Assembly: GCA_016711925.1 (NCBI GenBank) | Contig: JADJSA010000001.1 | Span: forward strand, 434,001-498,000 | Length of the DNA: 64,000 nucleotides | From: Candidatus Methylophosphatis haderslevensis | GTDB lineage: Bacteria > Pseudomonadota > Gammaproteobacteria > Burkholderiales > Rhodocyclaceae | Direction of reading: 5' to 3' | Shown: positions 40,277 through 47,704 of the stretch, in pieces | Numbering within the stretch: the stretch's first letter is position 1 | Layout of the letters: each line of letters starts with the position of its first letter | The notes under the pieces: model-generated | Told to the model about the DNA's origin: nothing | The model's input: the letters and a program-made list of their open reading frames with translations, nothing else | Databases searched by the model: none | Made by a program: the position numbers and the translations under genes

Positions 40277-42256
40277 TCAGTGCCGCGGCGCGAACGACAA
40301 CCGGTGATCGAGGTTACGGTCGAACTCAAGCAGGCGCTTGCGCTGCGCGACATGGCGGCGTTCTTCCAGCCGCTGCAGCAGGCCGACCAGCGCCGGCGTC
40401 ACCCAGCCCGGCAGGCGGGCCGCGCGCCGGCGCAGCAGCCCCAGCAACCGCCCGGGCAGCCGCCCGCGCAGCAGCGGCGACTGCAGCGACAGCCAGGTTT
40501 CGACGCTGCCGGGGTCGCCCTGGCGGGCGCAGCGGCCGGCCAGTTGGCGGTCGATGCGGCGCGCGGCGTTGACCTGGCAGCACAGGATGTGCAGCCCGCC
40601 CTGCTCCGCCACGCCGTCGCCGAGCTGGATGTCGGTGCCGCGGCCGGCCATGTTGGTGGCCACGGTGATCGCGCCGCGGGCGCCGGCTGCGGCGACGATC
40701 GCGGCTTCCTCGCGATCGAAGCGCGCGTCGAGCACCGCATGGACGAGGCCGGCTTCGCTGAGCCGGCGCGACAGCGAAGCCGAATCGGCAACCGAATCGG
40801 TACCCACCAGCACCGGGCGGCCGCTCTGCGCCATCGCCTGCACGCGGGCGGCCACCGCCTCCCACAGCCCGGCGCGATCGGCGAACAGGCGGCCGGGCAG
40901 CACCTTGCGCCGGCTCGGGCGGCGCAGCGGCACCCGGCGCACCGGCAGGCCGTAGATCGCCAGCAGTTCGGCGCGCGATTCGGCCAGCGTGCCGCTCAAG
41001 CCGCCCAGGCGCAGGTAGCGCGGAAAGAAGCGCTGGTAAGTGATCTGGGCGATGGTCTCGTACGGTGCGGTAGGCGCCAGCCCTTCCTTGAGTTCGATCA
41101 ACTGGTGCAGCCCGCGCGACCAGGCGCGCCCGGCGGCGATGCGCCCGGTGGTCTCGTCGATGATGTGCACCTTGGCCTCGCGCACCATGTAATGGCGGTC
41201 GCGCCGGTACAGATGCAGCGCGGCCAGCGCCGAGGCGACGGATTCTTCGCGGTGCAGGCGGTTGTGCCACACCGGCCCGAGGCCGGCCGCCTCGCGTTCG
41301 AGCCGCGCGCAGCCGGCCGCACTGAGCGTCGCCGCCATCGCCTCCGGCTGCAGGTGGAATTCCGCGCCCTGACGCAGGCCGGCGGCGATGCGCAGCGACT
41401 GTTCGAGATACTGCGCCTGCTGCCCGGCGTCGACCGGCCGCGACAGGATCAGCGGCACCCGCGCCTCGTCGATCAGGATGCTGTCGGCCTCGTCGACGAT
41501 CGCCATGCACAGGCCGCGCAGCAGCGGCGCCGGCTGGCCGGCGCCGCCGGCCAGTTGCTCGAGGCGCCATTGCAAGCCGTCGCGGGTGCGGCCGAGGCCA
41601 TCGCGCAGGTAGTCGAACACCAGTTCCTTGGCGGTGCAGTAGGTGATGTCGCAGGCATAGCCGGCGCGGCGCTGCTCGGGGCTTTGCTCCTGCGTCACGG
41701 CGCCGACGCTGAGGCCGAGCGCGGCGTAGAGCGGTTGCAGCGTCTGCGCGTCGCGCGTCACCAGGTAGTCGTTGGCGGTGATCACATGAACCGGTATGCC
41801 GGCCAGCGCCGCGGTCGCGGCGGCCAGCGCCACCGCCAGCGTCTTGCCTTCGCCGGTGGCCATCTCGGCCAGGCGGTTGTCGAGCACGATGCGCGCGGCA
41901 ATGATCTGCGTGTCGAAGGGCGCGAACCCCAGCGTCTGCCGCGCCGCGCGGCAGGCACAGCCCAGCGCCTGGGCGAGCAGCGCGCCACGCAGCCCGTCGC
42001 GCCGCAGGGCGATGCGCAGGCCGCGCAATGCCGCCTGCATCGCCTCGGCGGACGCTGCGGCCAGCGCGGCGTCGTGCGCGCGCACCCGGGCGACGAATTG
42101 CCGGTCGCGACGGCGCTGCAGGGCATCGGCCCGATCGACCAGGGTGCGCAGCGCGCCGAGACCGGGCGGGGTGCCCGACTGGCGCGGTTCGCGGCGTTCG
42201 GGATAGGCGCCCAGCAGCAGACCGGGAATCGGCAATGCGGCGGCGCGTGGGTTCAT
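40277..42256 (-). CDS. SecA-like translocase ATPase, short paralogue
   Basis: 659 aa from ATG 42256. DEAD-type motor motifs are those of SecA: Walker A MATGEGKT (132-139), Walker B plus the SecA signature IVDEADSILIDEARVPLILS (253-272), and the second RecA-like domain motif NMAGRGTDI. It is about 240 residues shorter than housekeeping SecA and lacks the C-terminal zinc/SecB-binding tail. It ends soon after the helical scaffold (...LEEFDRNLDHRL-type end). It sits 13 bp after the M50/HlyD gene in the giant-adhesin cluster. I infer a dedicated motor for exporting or threading the giant protein, analogous to SecA2 systems, but with no partner SecY in view. Confidence 0.88.
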   Translation of the reverse strand: MNPRAAALPIPGLLLGAYPERREPRQSGTPPGLGALRTLVDRADALQRRRDRQFVARVRAHDAALAAASAEAMQAALRGLRIALRRDGLRGALLAQALGCACRAARQTLGFAPFDTQIIAARIVLDNRLAEMATGEGKTLAVALAAATAALAGIPVHVITANDYLVTRDAQTLQPLYAALGLSVGAVTQEQSPEQRRAGYACDITYCTAKELVFDYLRDGLGRTRDGLQWRLEQLAGGAGQPAPLLRGLCMAIVDEADSILIDEARVPLILSRPVDAGQQAQYLEQSLRIAAGLRQGAEFHLQPEAMAATLSAAGCARLEREAAGLGPVWHNRLHREESVASALAALHLYRRDRHYMVREAKVHIIDETTGRIAAGRAWSRGLHQLIELKEGLAPTAPYETIAQITYQRFFPRYLRLGGLSGTLAESRAELLAIYGLPVRRVPLRRPSRRKVLPGRLFADRAGLWEAVAARVQAMAQSGRPVLVGTDSVADSASLSRRLSEAGLVHAVLDARFDREEAAIVAAAGARGAITVATNMAGRGTDIQLGDGVAEQGGLHILCCQVNAARRIDRQLAGRCARQGDPGSVETWLSLQSPLLRGRLPGRLLGLLRRRAARLPGWVTPALVGLLQRLEERRHVAQRKRLLEFDRNLDHRLSFAPRH

Positions 42257-42269
42257 GCGGCGCGCGGCG

Positions 42270-44414
42270 TCAATCAGCCGGGTTGAAATGCTTGAGGAAT
42301 ACCTGCAGCGCGCGCCGGTAGAGCTGCGCGGCGAGCGACTCGGCACCGTGATCGAAGCGCACCCAGGCGCGCTGGCCGACGCGCTCGAGCGCGGACCCGG
42401 GCAGCGTCAGGTCGAACAGGAACACCGGATCGACGCTGCGCTGGCCGTCGCGGTCGGCGGGGTCGGTGACGTAAGGTCCGCCGGCACGGTCGCCAAGTGC
42501 GGCCGTCGGCAACTGGCGGGTGGCGGCCGGCACGTCCTGCGTAACCGACGCGGCGAGCGCCACATCCGGCGCGTCGGCCAGGCGAACTTCGGCAGCGCGG
42601 GTGCGATTGCGCACCAGGAAGGCATCTTCCTCGGCCACCGCGGCGCGCACGCGCAACTCGGCGTGGTCGAGCACGTAACCGAGCGCCACGCCCTGGCGCG
42701 CGTTGACGCCGATCAGGTCGGACTGGCGCGGCATGCTGAGCCGGCCGGCGACATTGGCGTACACCTGCAACTGGGCGATGCGCTCTTCGGCACGCGCCAG
42801 TTCGGCTTCGTTGCGGGCGATGTCTTCGGCCAGGTTCTGCGCACCGACCGGGTCGCGCAGCATCAACTGGTACTGGTCGGCGCGCTGGCCTTCGAGGCGG
42901 CTGAGAATGCGCTCGCGCGCGGTGAGCAGATCGGGATTGTCGAGCACCGCCAGCAACTGGCCGGCTTCGACATGTTCGCCGTCGCGTACCGGCAGTTCGA
43001 CGACGAATCCGTCAACCGCCGGGCGCACCTGCGCCCGCTCGGGCAGCCAGACGACGGCCGGCGCGACCGTGGTAAACGGCAGCGGCACCACGAACAGCAG
43101 CAGACCGGCCGCCAGGGCGAGTGCCGCCAACCCGGTACGGACGCGGTTGAGTTCGCGCCCCGGCGCGGCAGCGGCCAACGCGTGGCGTCCCCAGGCGAGC
43201 AACGGCCGCAGCAGCACCGAGATCACCATGTAGCCCAGGGCGAACAGGCCGAGGATCAGCCATTTGCTGCCCAGCCACAGCACGATCGACAGCGATATGC
43301 CGATTCGGTAGGCGAACGACAGAGGCGCATAGGCGAGCAGCCATTTGCCTTCCCCCGCGGCCGTCAGCGGCGCCGGGGCGCGATCGCGCAGCAGCACGCG
43401 GCGCAGCAGCGCGCTCCAGCGGGCGTTGCTGCGCGATGCCAGGTTGGGCAGGTCGAGCAGGTCGCACAGGACGTAGTAGGCGTCGAAGCGCAGCAGCGGA
43501 TTGCCGTTGAACAGCAGCGTCGATGCGCTGCCGATGAACATCACGGCAAAGGCCAGGTCGCGCACCAGGCCGGGCTGGCTGTTGAGCCACACCACGAGCG
43601 CCAGCGCGGCCAGCGCCAGTTCGACCATGATGCCGGCGGCGCCGACGACGGCGCGCTGGCCGCGCCCGGCAAAGCCGGTCGCCGCCGAGGCGTCGACATA
43701 GGGTGCCGGCACCAGCACCAGCATGCCGAGGCCCCATTCGTGCACTTCGCCGCCCCAGCGCCGCAGCGCCAGCGCATGGCCGAGTTCGTGCAGCGCCTTG
43801 ACCAGCGGAAAGCACAGCCAGGTCAGCGCCAGATGGCGCGGCGTCAGCAGGTTGAGCCGGGCGTAACTTTCCAGCGACTGCCATTCGGCCGCCGCGGCAA
43901 GCGCGGCGATCGTCACGCCAAGCAGCCAGACCCAGAAAACGGCCGGGCGGAAAACCGCGCGGGCGAGCGGATCGAGCCGGTTGAGCCAACCCGCCGGGTC
44001 GCCCAGCGGCAGGCGGAAGGCGAACGGATTGATGAAGGATTTGCGCCGCGTCCGGGCGCGAACCTGGCGCCGCCCGAACATCGCCTCGAAGTCGGCCGAG
44101 CGCTCGCATTGCAGCAGTTCCGACTCGTTCAGTTGCCCGAGCAGATGGATGACATCGTCCTGGGTCGGCGCGCTGTCGCCGTCATGCTGCAGCAGCGCGT
44201 CCCACACCTGCTGCACGCTGCGCTTGCCGTCGCAGCGTCCGATGAACTGGTAGCCGGCGGTGTTGATGCGGTGGTGGCGCCCGGTTGCCTGGTCGGTCAG
44301 CAGGTACCACAACTGGTCGCGCCAGCGCTGGCGCTTGACGCGAACCTGCCCGCGCAGGCGCGGATGCAGCTCGGCCACGCGGTACCACTGGGCGCTGAAC
44401 AGCGTTTCGGCCAT
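42270..44414 (-). CDS. PqqD-like / M50 zinc metalloprotease / HlyD-like fusion protein
   Basis: 714 aa from ATG 44414, one base after the upstream stop (TGAGATG). An N-terminal PqqD-like segment (about 30-100) is followed by a polytopic membrane region with zinc motif HELGH (209-213) and the distal ligand NGNPLLRFD (303-311), both intact M50 site-2 protease features. The C-terminal 220 residues form a lipoyl/HlyD-like adaptor with coiled coil (LLAVLDNPDLLTARERIL). Such 'peptide zinc metalloprotease' proteins sit by export genes for peptides or large proteins. Here it could cleave the membrane helix of the giant protein or act as the membrane platform of the exporter. Both are inferences. Confidence 0.87.
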   Translation of the reverse strand: MAETLFSAQWYRVAELHPRLRGQVRVKRQRWRDQLWYLLTDQATGRHHRINTAGYQFIGRCDGKRSVQQVWDALLQHDGDSAPTQDDVIHLLGQLNESELLQCERSADFEAMFGRRQVRARTRRKSFINPFAFRLPLGDPAGWLNRLDPLARAVFRPAVFWVWLLGVTIAALAAAAEWQSLESYARLNLLTPRHLALTWLCFPLVKALHELGHALALRRWGGEVHEWGLGMLVLVPAPYVDASAATGFAGRGQRAVVGAAGIMVELALAALALVVWLNSQPGLVRDLAFAVMFIGSASTLLFNGNPLLRFDAYYVLCDLLDLPNLASRSNARWSALLRRVLLRDRAPAPLTAAGEGKWLLAYAPLSFAYRIGISLSIVLWLGSKWLILGLFALGYMVISVLLRPLLAWGRHALAAAAPGRELNRVRTGLAALALAAGLLLFVVPLPFTTVAPAVVWLPERAQVRPAVDGFVVELPVRDGEHVEAGQLLAVLDNPDLLTARERILSRLEGQRADQYQLMLRDPVGAQNLAEDIARNEAELARAEERIAQLQVYANVAGRLSMPRQSDLIGVNARQGVALGYVLDHAELRVRAAVAEEDAFLVRNRTRAAEVRLADAPDVALAASVTQDVPAATRQLPTAALGDRAGGPYVTDPADRDGQRSVDPVFLFDLTLPGSALERVGQRAWVRFDHGAESLAAQLYRRALQVFLKHFNPAD

Positions 44415-44415
44415 C

Positions 44416-46188
44416 TCAGCCGCCCCATATCCACAGGTGCAGACGCAGCCAGTCGACGATGCGATGGCCGAGCAGCCAGGCGGCGGTGCGTTCGCCGACC
44501 TCGATCTTGGCCACGCCTTGCAGGCCGGGGCGCAGCGGTCCGCCGCTCGCCGCCAGCGTGGCCTGCACTTCGAAGCCGTTGCGGCCATCGCCGGAGGTGG
44601 CCACCGGCGTCACCCGCTCGACGGTGAAGGGGACGCTGTCGGCCGGCATGGCCGAAAGCGCCAGATAACCTTTCTGGCCCTCGCGCACGTCGGCGACATC
44701 GCGTTCGTCGACTTCGATGATCAGGCGGTACTGGTCGAGCGGCGCCAGCGTCATCAGCGCTTCGCCGCGCTGTACCGGCGCGCCCAGCGATTGGCTCAGA
44801 TCGCCCTTGATCACCATGCCGTCGATCGGCGCGGTCAGGCGGGTGCGGGCAAGCCGCTGCTCCACCAGTTCGAGCTGCGCGCGCGCCTCGGTCGCCTTGG
44901 CGTGATTGATGACGAACTGCGCCCGGTCGGCGCGCGCCAGCGCGGCGCCGTAGGTGTTCTCGTATTGCGTCAGTTCGCTTTCCCACTTGCGCTTTTCCAG
45001 CAGCAAATCCTGGCCATCGAGTTCGACCAGCAGATCGCCGGCCTTGACCACGTCGCCGGGGCGGGCGTGGGCTGAACGCAGGAAGCCTTCGGCAGGCGCG
45101 GCGACGATGCGCTGCACCGCGCCTTCGATGCGCGCCGGCGCGCCGACGCGGTAGGCCAGCGGCAGCGTGGTTGCAGCGGCCAGCGCCGCGACGGCGGCAG
45201 CCAGTGCCAGTTTCGGCCACGGATCGTCGCGCTGCGCAATGCGCGCCCCCAGACGCTTGAACGCCTCAGCGCTGCGCTGCGACCAGGGCGCTTCGGCGCG
45301 CTGGCGCAGCACCAGCATGGGTGCAAGCAGGCAGGCCAGGTGCTCGAGACCGGCGAGTTCCTGCGCACCGGGCGGCTTGCCGCTGCGCTCGAAGCACAGC
45401 GCACCCACCACCTTGCCGTCGCAGGCCATCGGCACGGTGCAAAGGGCGTTGCCGGCACGAGCGGCCAGTTCCGCATGCGCCAGCACGATGCGGGGCGGCG
45501 CGCTCTCGTCGGCCGGGTAGCACACGCTTGCCGCCTGGTCGACCGCTTCTTCCATCACCGCGGCGATCGACCGCAACAGTTCCTGACGGCTCTTGAACTC
45601 CGCATTGTGCGAGAGCGCCAGCACCCTGATCCGCCCGCCGTCGATCAGGCCGATGCTGGTGCGCTCGAAGCCGCGCGCCGCGGCCAGTTCGCTGGCCAGC
45701 ACGGTGGCCGCCTCGCCGAGGCGCGACCGCCCGAGCAGCAGATTCTGGAAATGCAGGACCTGCGCGGCATCCAGGTCGGCGCCCGGCCGGGGCTGGGCGC
45801 CCAGCGCGACGGCCAGCGCGATGCAGGCGCGTTCGAGTTCCTTGAGCAAGCGCGAGGTGGCTTCTTCGTCGTTCGATTCGAGGGCCAGGGCAACCGCGCC
45901 GAATGCCCGGTCGCCCGACTTGAGTGGCAGCGAGATGACCCGCGCGGCGCCCGCATTGCGCGCTGCCACCGACGGTTTGATCACCAGCGGCCGTGCGCGC
46001 TCGACGGCAGCCGTGGCTGCCGCAATCAGCGGCGGACTCAGGCTTCCCTCGGCGGGCCACTCTGCAGCCGTATGCAGTCCGCCGTCGTCGGCAGCGGACA
46101 TGACCACGCCGCCCGCCACGCCGGCGGCGCGACCGCAGTAATCCTGCAGCCAGCTTTGGACCCTTGCGGAGTTGAGTGTCGCTTTCAT
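44416..46188 (-). CDS. GAF-domain HlyD-family membrane protein
   Basis: 590 aa from ATG 46188. The N-terminal cytoplasmic part has a GAF-like domain (about residues 130-290, with VCYPADES and CTVPMACDGKVVGALCF). It is followed by one membrane helix (LALAAAVAALAAATTLPLAY) and an HlyD-like periplasmic region: lipoyl halves around GDVVKAGDLLVELDGQ and RTRLTAPIDGMVIKGDLS, with a coiled-coil hairpin between. An upstream TTG would add 19 residues but has no better support. It is the first gene of the export cluster and coupled to the M50 gene by a one-base gap. A sensory GAF joined to an adaptor suggests export gated by a cytoplasmic ligand, possibly a cyclic nucleotide; the ligand is unknown. Confidence 0.85.
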   Translation of the reverse strand: MKATLNSARVQSWLQDYCGRAAGVAGGVVMSAADDGGLHTAAEWPAEGSLSPPLIAAATAAVERARPLVIKPSVAARNAGAARVISLPLKSGDRAFGAVALALESNDEEATSRLLKELERACIALAVALGAQPRPGADLDAAQVLHFQNLLLGRSRLGEAATVLASELAAARGFERTSIGLIDGGRIRVLALSHNAEFKSRQELLRSIAAVMEEAVDQAASVCYPADESAPPRIVLAHAELAARAGNALCTVPMACDGKVVGALCFERSGKPPGAQELAGLEHLACLLAPMLVLRQRAEAPWSQRSAEAFKRLGARIAQRDDPWPKLALAAAVAALAAATTLPLAYRVGAPARIEGAVQRIVAAPAEGFLRSAHARPGDVVKAGDLLVELDGQDLLLEKRKWESELTQYENTYGAALARADRAQFVINHAKATEARAQLELVEQRLARTRLTAPIDGMVIKGDLSQSLGAPVQRGEALMTLAPLDQYRLIIEVDERDVADVREGQKGYLALSAMPADSVPFTVERVTPVATSGDGRNGFEVQATLAASGGPLRPGLQGVAKIEVGERTAAWLLGHRIVDWLRLHLWIWGG

Positions 46189-46474
46189 GGATACCGTTGT
46201 GTGCGGTCGGCGCGCCTGGATGATCGCCTTTTGCCGCACCTCCAACTGTGCTTAACGTCCGGTTCTGCCTGAAACTTTAGCCAGTTGGAGGCACAAACGT
46301 GACGCCTTGCCGCTTTCGTTGGCCGCGGCCGAGTCGGCTCTCACCGGGTACGAATGCAGTGCCGCGTCAATCTAAGCGGCTTGGCCTGCGATTCCTTGAG
46401 GGAAGGCGAACGGGATCGCCGGAGAAACGAGGCGCGGCGCGCCGGTTAAATCCCCGCCTTCACCGGCCCCGCGA

Positions 46475-46866
46475 CTACTTCTTGGATCGGGCATCCATGT
46501 TGCGCCGCGCCTTCTTGGCGAACGGCTTGGCGGGGCCGCCGCCTGAACCGGGCTCCTTGCGCCGCGGCTGTTCGGTTCGCCGACCGGAATCCTGCCGCCG
46601 GCCGGGCTCCTGCCGCTGACCGGCAGGACCGCGCTGCTCTTGCGTCCTGTTTCCCGGTGCAAGCTGGATTTCGAGTTCGATCATCTCGTCCCATTGGGCG
46701 TCGCTGCGGTCGCGCTCGGGAACGGCCAGAAGCTCGCGCAAACGCCGGCGCGGATCCTGGTTTTGCGGATTCGGACGTTCTTGGTCGACCGATTGTGGCT
46801 CTGTTGGCTGCGGATCGGCCGGTTGCGTCTCGTCGGGCTGTTCCGTGCCGGGATGTCTTCGTTCAT
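46475..46866 (-). pseudogene. Hypothetical basic protein (about 130 aa), probable one-base frame break
   Basis: ATG 46866 has GGGGGA 10 bases upstream and begins MNEDIP. After codon 6 the reading that looks like protein continues in another frame: GTEQPDETQPADPQPTEPQS, then a helical block LRELLAVPERDRSDAQWDEM and IELEIQLAPGNR, and finally a Gly/Arg/Lys-rich tail ending MDARSKK. Inserting one base in the CCC run near 46851 joins the two. The acidic/Gln/Pro-rich start, helical centre and basic tail suggest a nucleic-acid-associated small protein, but I do not recognise it. The alternative is a shorter protein starting at TTG 46741. Confidence 0.45.
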
Positions 46867-47185
46867 GGGAGCATTATCCCCCGGAAAGTGCCGACTGGCC
46901 AAATCGAGAAGTTCTCACTTTTCGCCAGCTCGCGATATTTCGGCCGCGCAAAGCCGCCGCGCGACCGCTTGGTCGCCGCGGGCAGACGATGCCCGACGTG
47001 GCCGCCCGCACGGCATCGGCATCTGCCACTCGCCACCGCTTCGACCACCGCCCGGCCCGCGGTGGCGATTTTCGGCCGAGCCAAACAGCAGCGGCAGCCA
47101 TTGTCGACCGCATGAGTGCCGAATTGGGGTAGAGTCCCGTTGGTCACGCGACAATTTCTTGCTGGTACCAACCGTGGAGAACACG
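46867..47185. other. Intergenic region, 319 bp
   Basis: Divergent gap between the minus-strand small gene and the plus-strand 59-aa gene. It should contain both promoters, but I cannot place convincing -35/-10 pairs and see no repeat or RNA gene. Confidence 0.4.
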
Positions 47186-47365
47186 ATGATCGTACGCCGC
47201 AGAACTTGGCTCTACCGCATGGCAGGACAGCCGTTTGCAAGGGTCATTTCGTTTGAGCGCCCGGTCACCGCGTCGATTGTCCGGGATGCTCTGCGCAGGA
47301 CAGTCGGCATTCCACTCGAACTTTGGGGCCGCAACAACACCGACCTCCTTTCGCTCCACAAGTAG
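47186..47365 (+). CDS. Small hypothetical protein, 59 aa
   Basis: ATG 47186 follows GTGGAGAACACG, giving a good Shine-Dalgarno (GGAGA) 6-7 bases away. The product MIVRRRTWLYRMAGQPFARV continues with a helical segment (TASIVRDALRRTVGIPLELW) and ends LLSLHK. It is basic, has no membrane helix, and its composition looks like a structured small protein rather than random sequence. The reading frame is open upstream, but only this part has a ribosome site. Function unknown. It lies 340 bp before plsB on the same strand. Confidence 0.55.
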   Translation: MIVRRRTWLYRMAGQPFARVISFERPVTASIVRDALRRTVGIPLELWGRNNTDLLSLHK

Positions 47366-47704
47366 CCGTCGCAGGCGCTTCCAGCCGGGCACGACGATTG
47401 GTCGGCCATGCACTTCGGCTCTGCGCCCCGCTCGCGCCACATATGCGAATGACCTGAGCGCACGCGACTTCTTCGCCGCCGCTCGCACGTCGCCCCGGGC
47501 TGCCATGCCTCCGGCGCTGCAACCACAGCCCGCCCGCGCTTGTCCCGGCCCGTCGCCCGCGAGTCGACGACCTGTGGCGGGCAACCTATACTGTCGCCGC
47601 CGCACCGCCCCGAATCCGCATCCCCTTAGCGGGCATTCGGAGGCGCGCGCCGATCCTCCACAAACCGAACTGCCGCGCCGACACCTGCAGCGGCACCTGA
47701 ACTG
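47366..47704. other. Intergenic region upstream of plsB, 339 bp
   Basis: No gene is visible. A TATACT hexamer near 47587 could be the -10 of a plsB promoter, but a good -35 is lacking. Sequence is otherwise GC-rich and unique. Confidence 0.35.

Noticed and set aside
40163..44627. Plus-strand frames of 707 and 790 aa opposite the SecA-like and M50/HlyD genes
   Set aside because: Same GC-driven antisense openness; the minus frames carry intact SecA and HELGH motifs and tight operon spacing.
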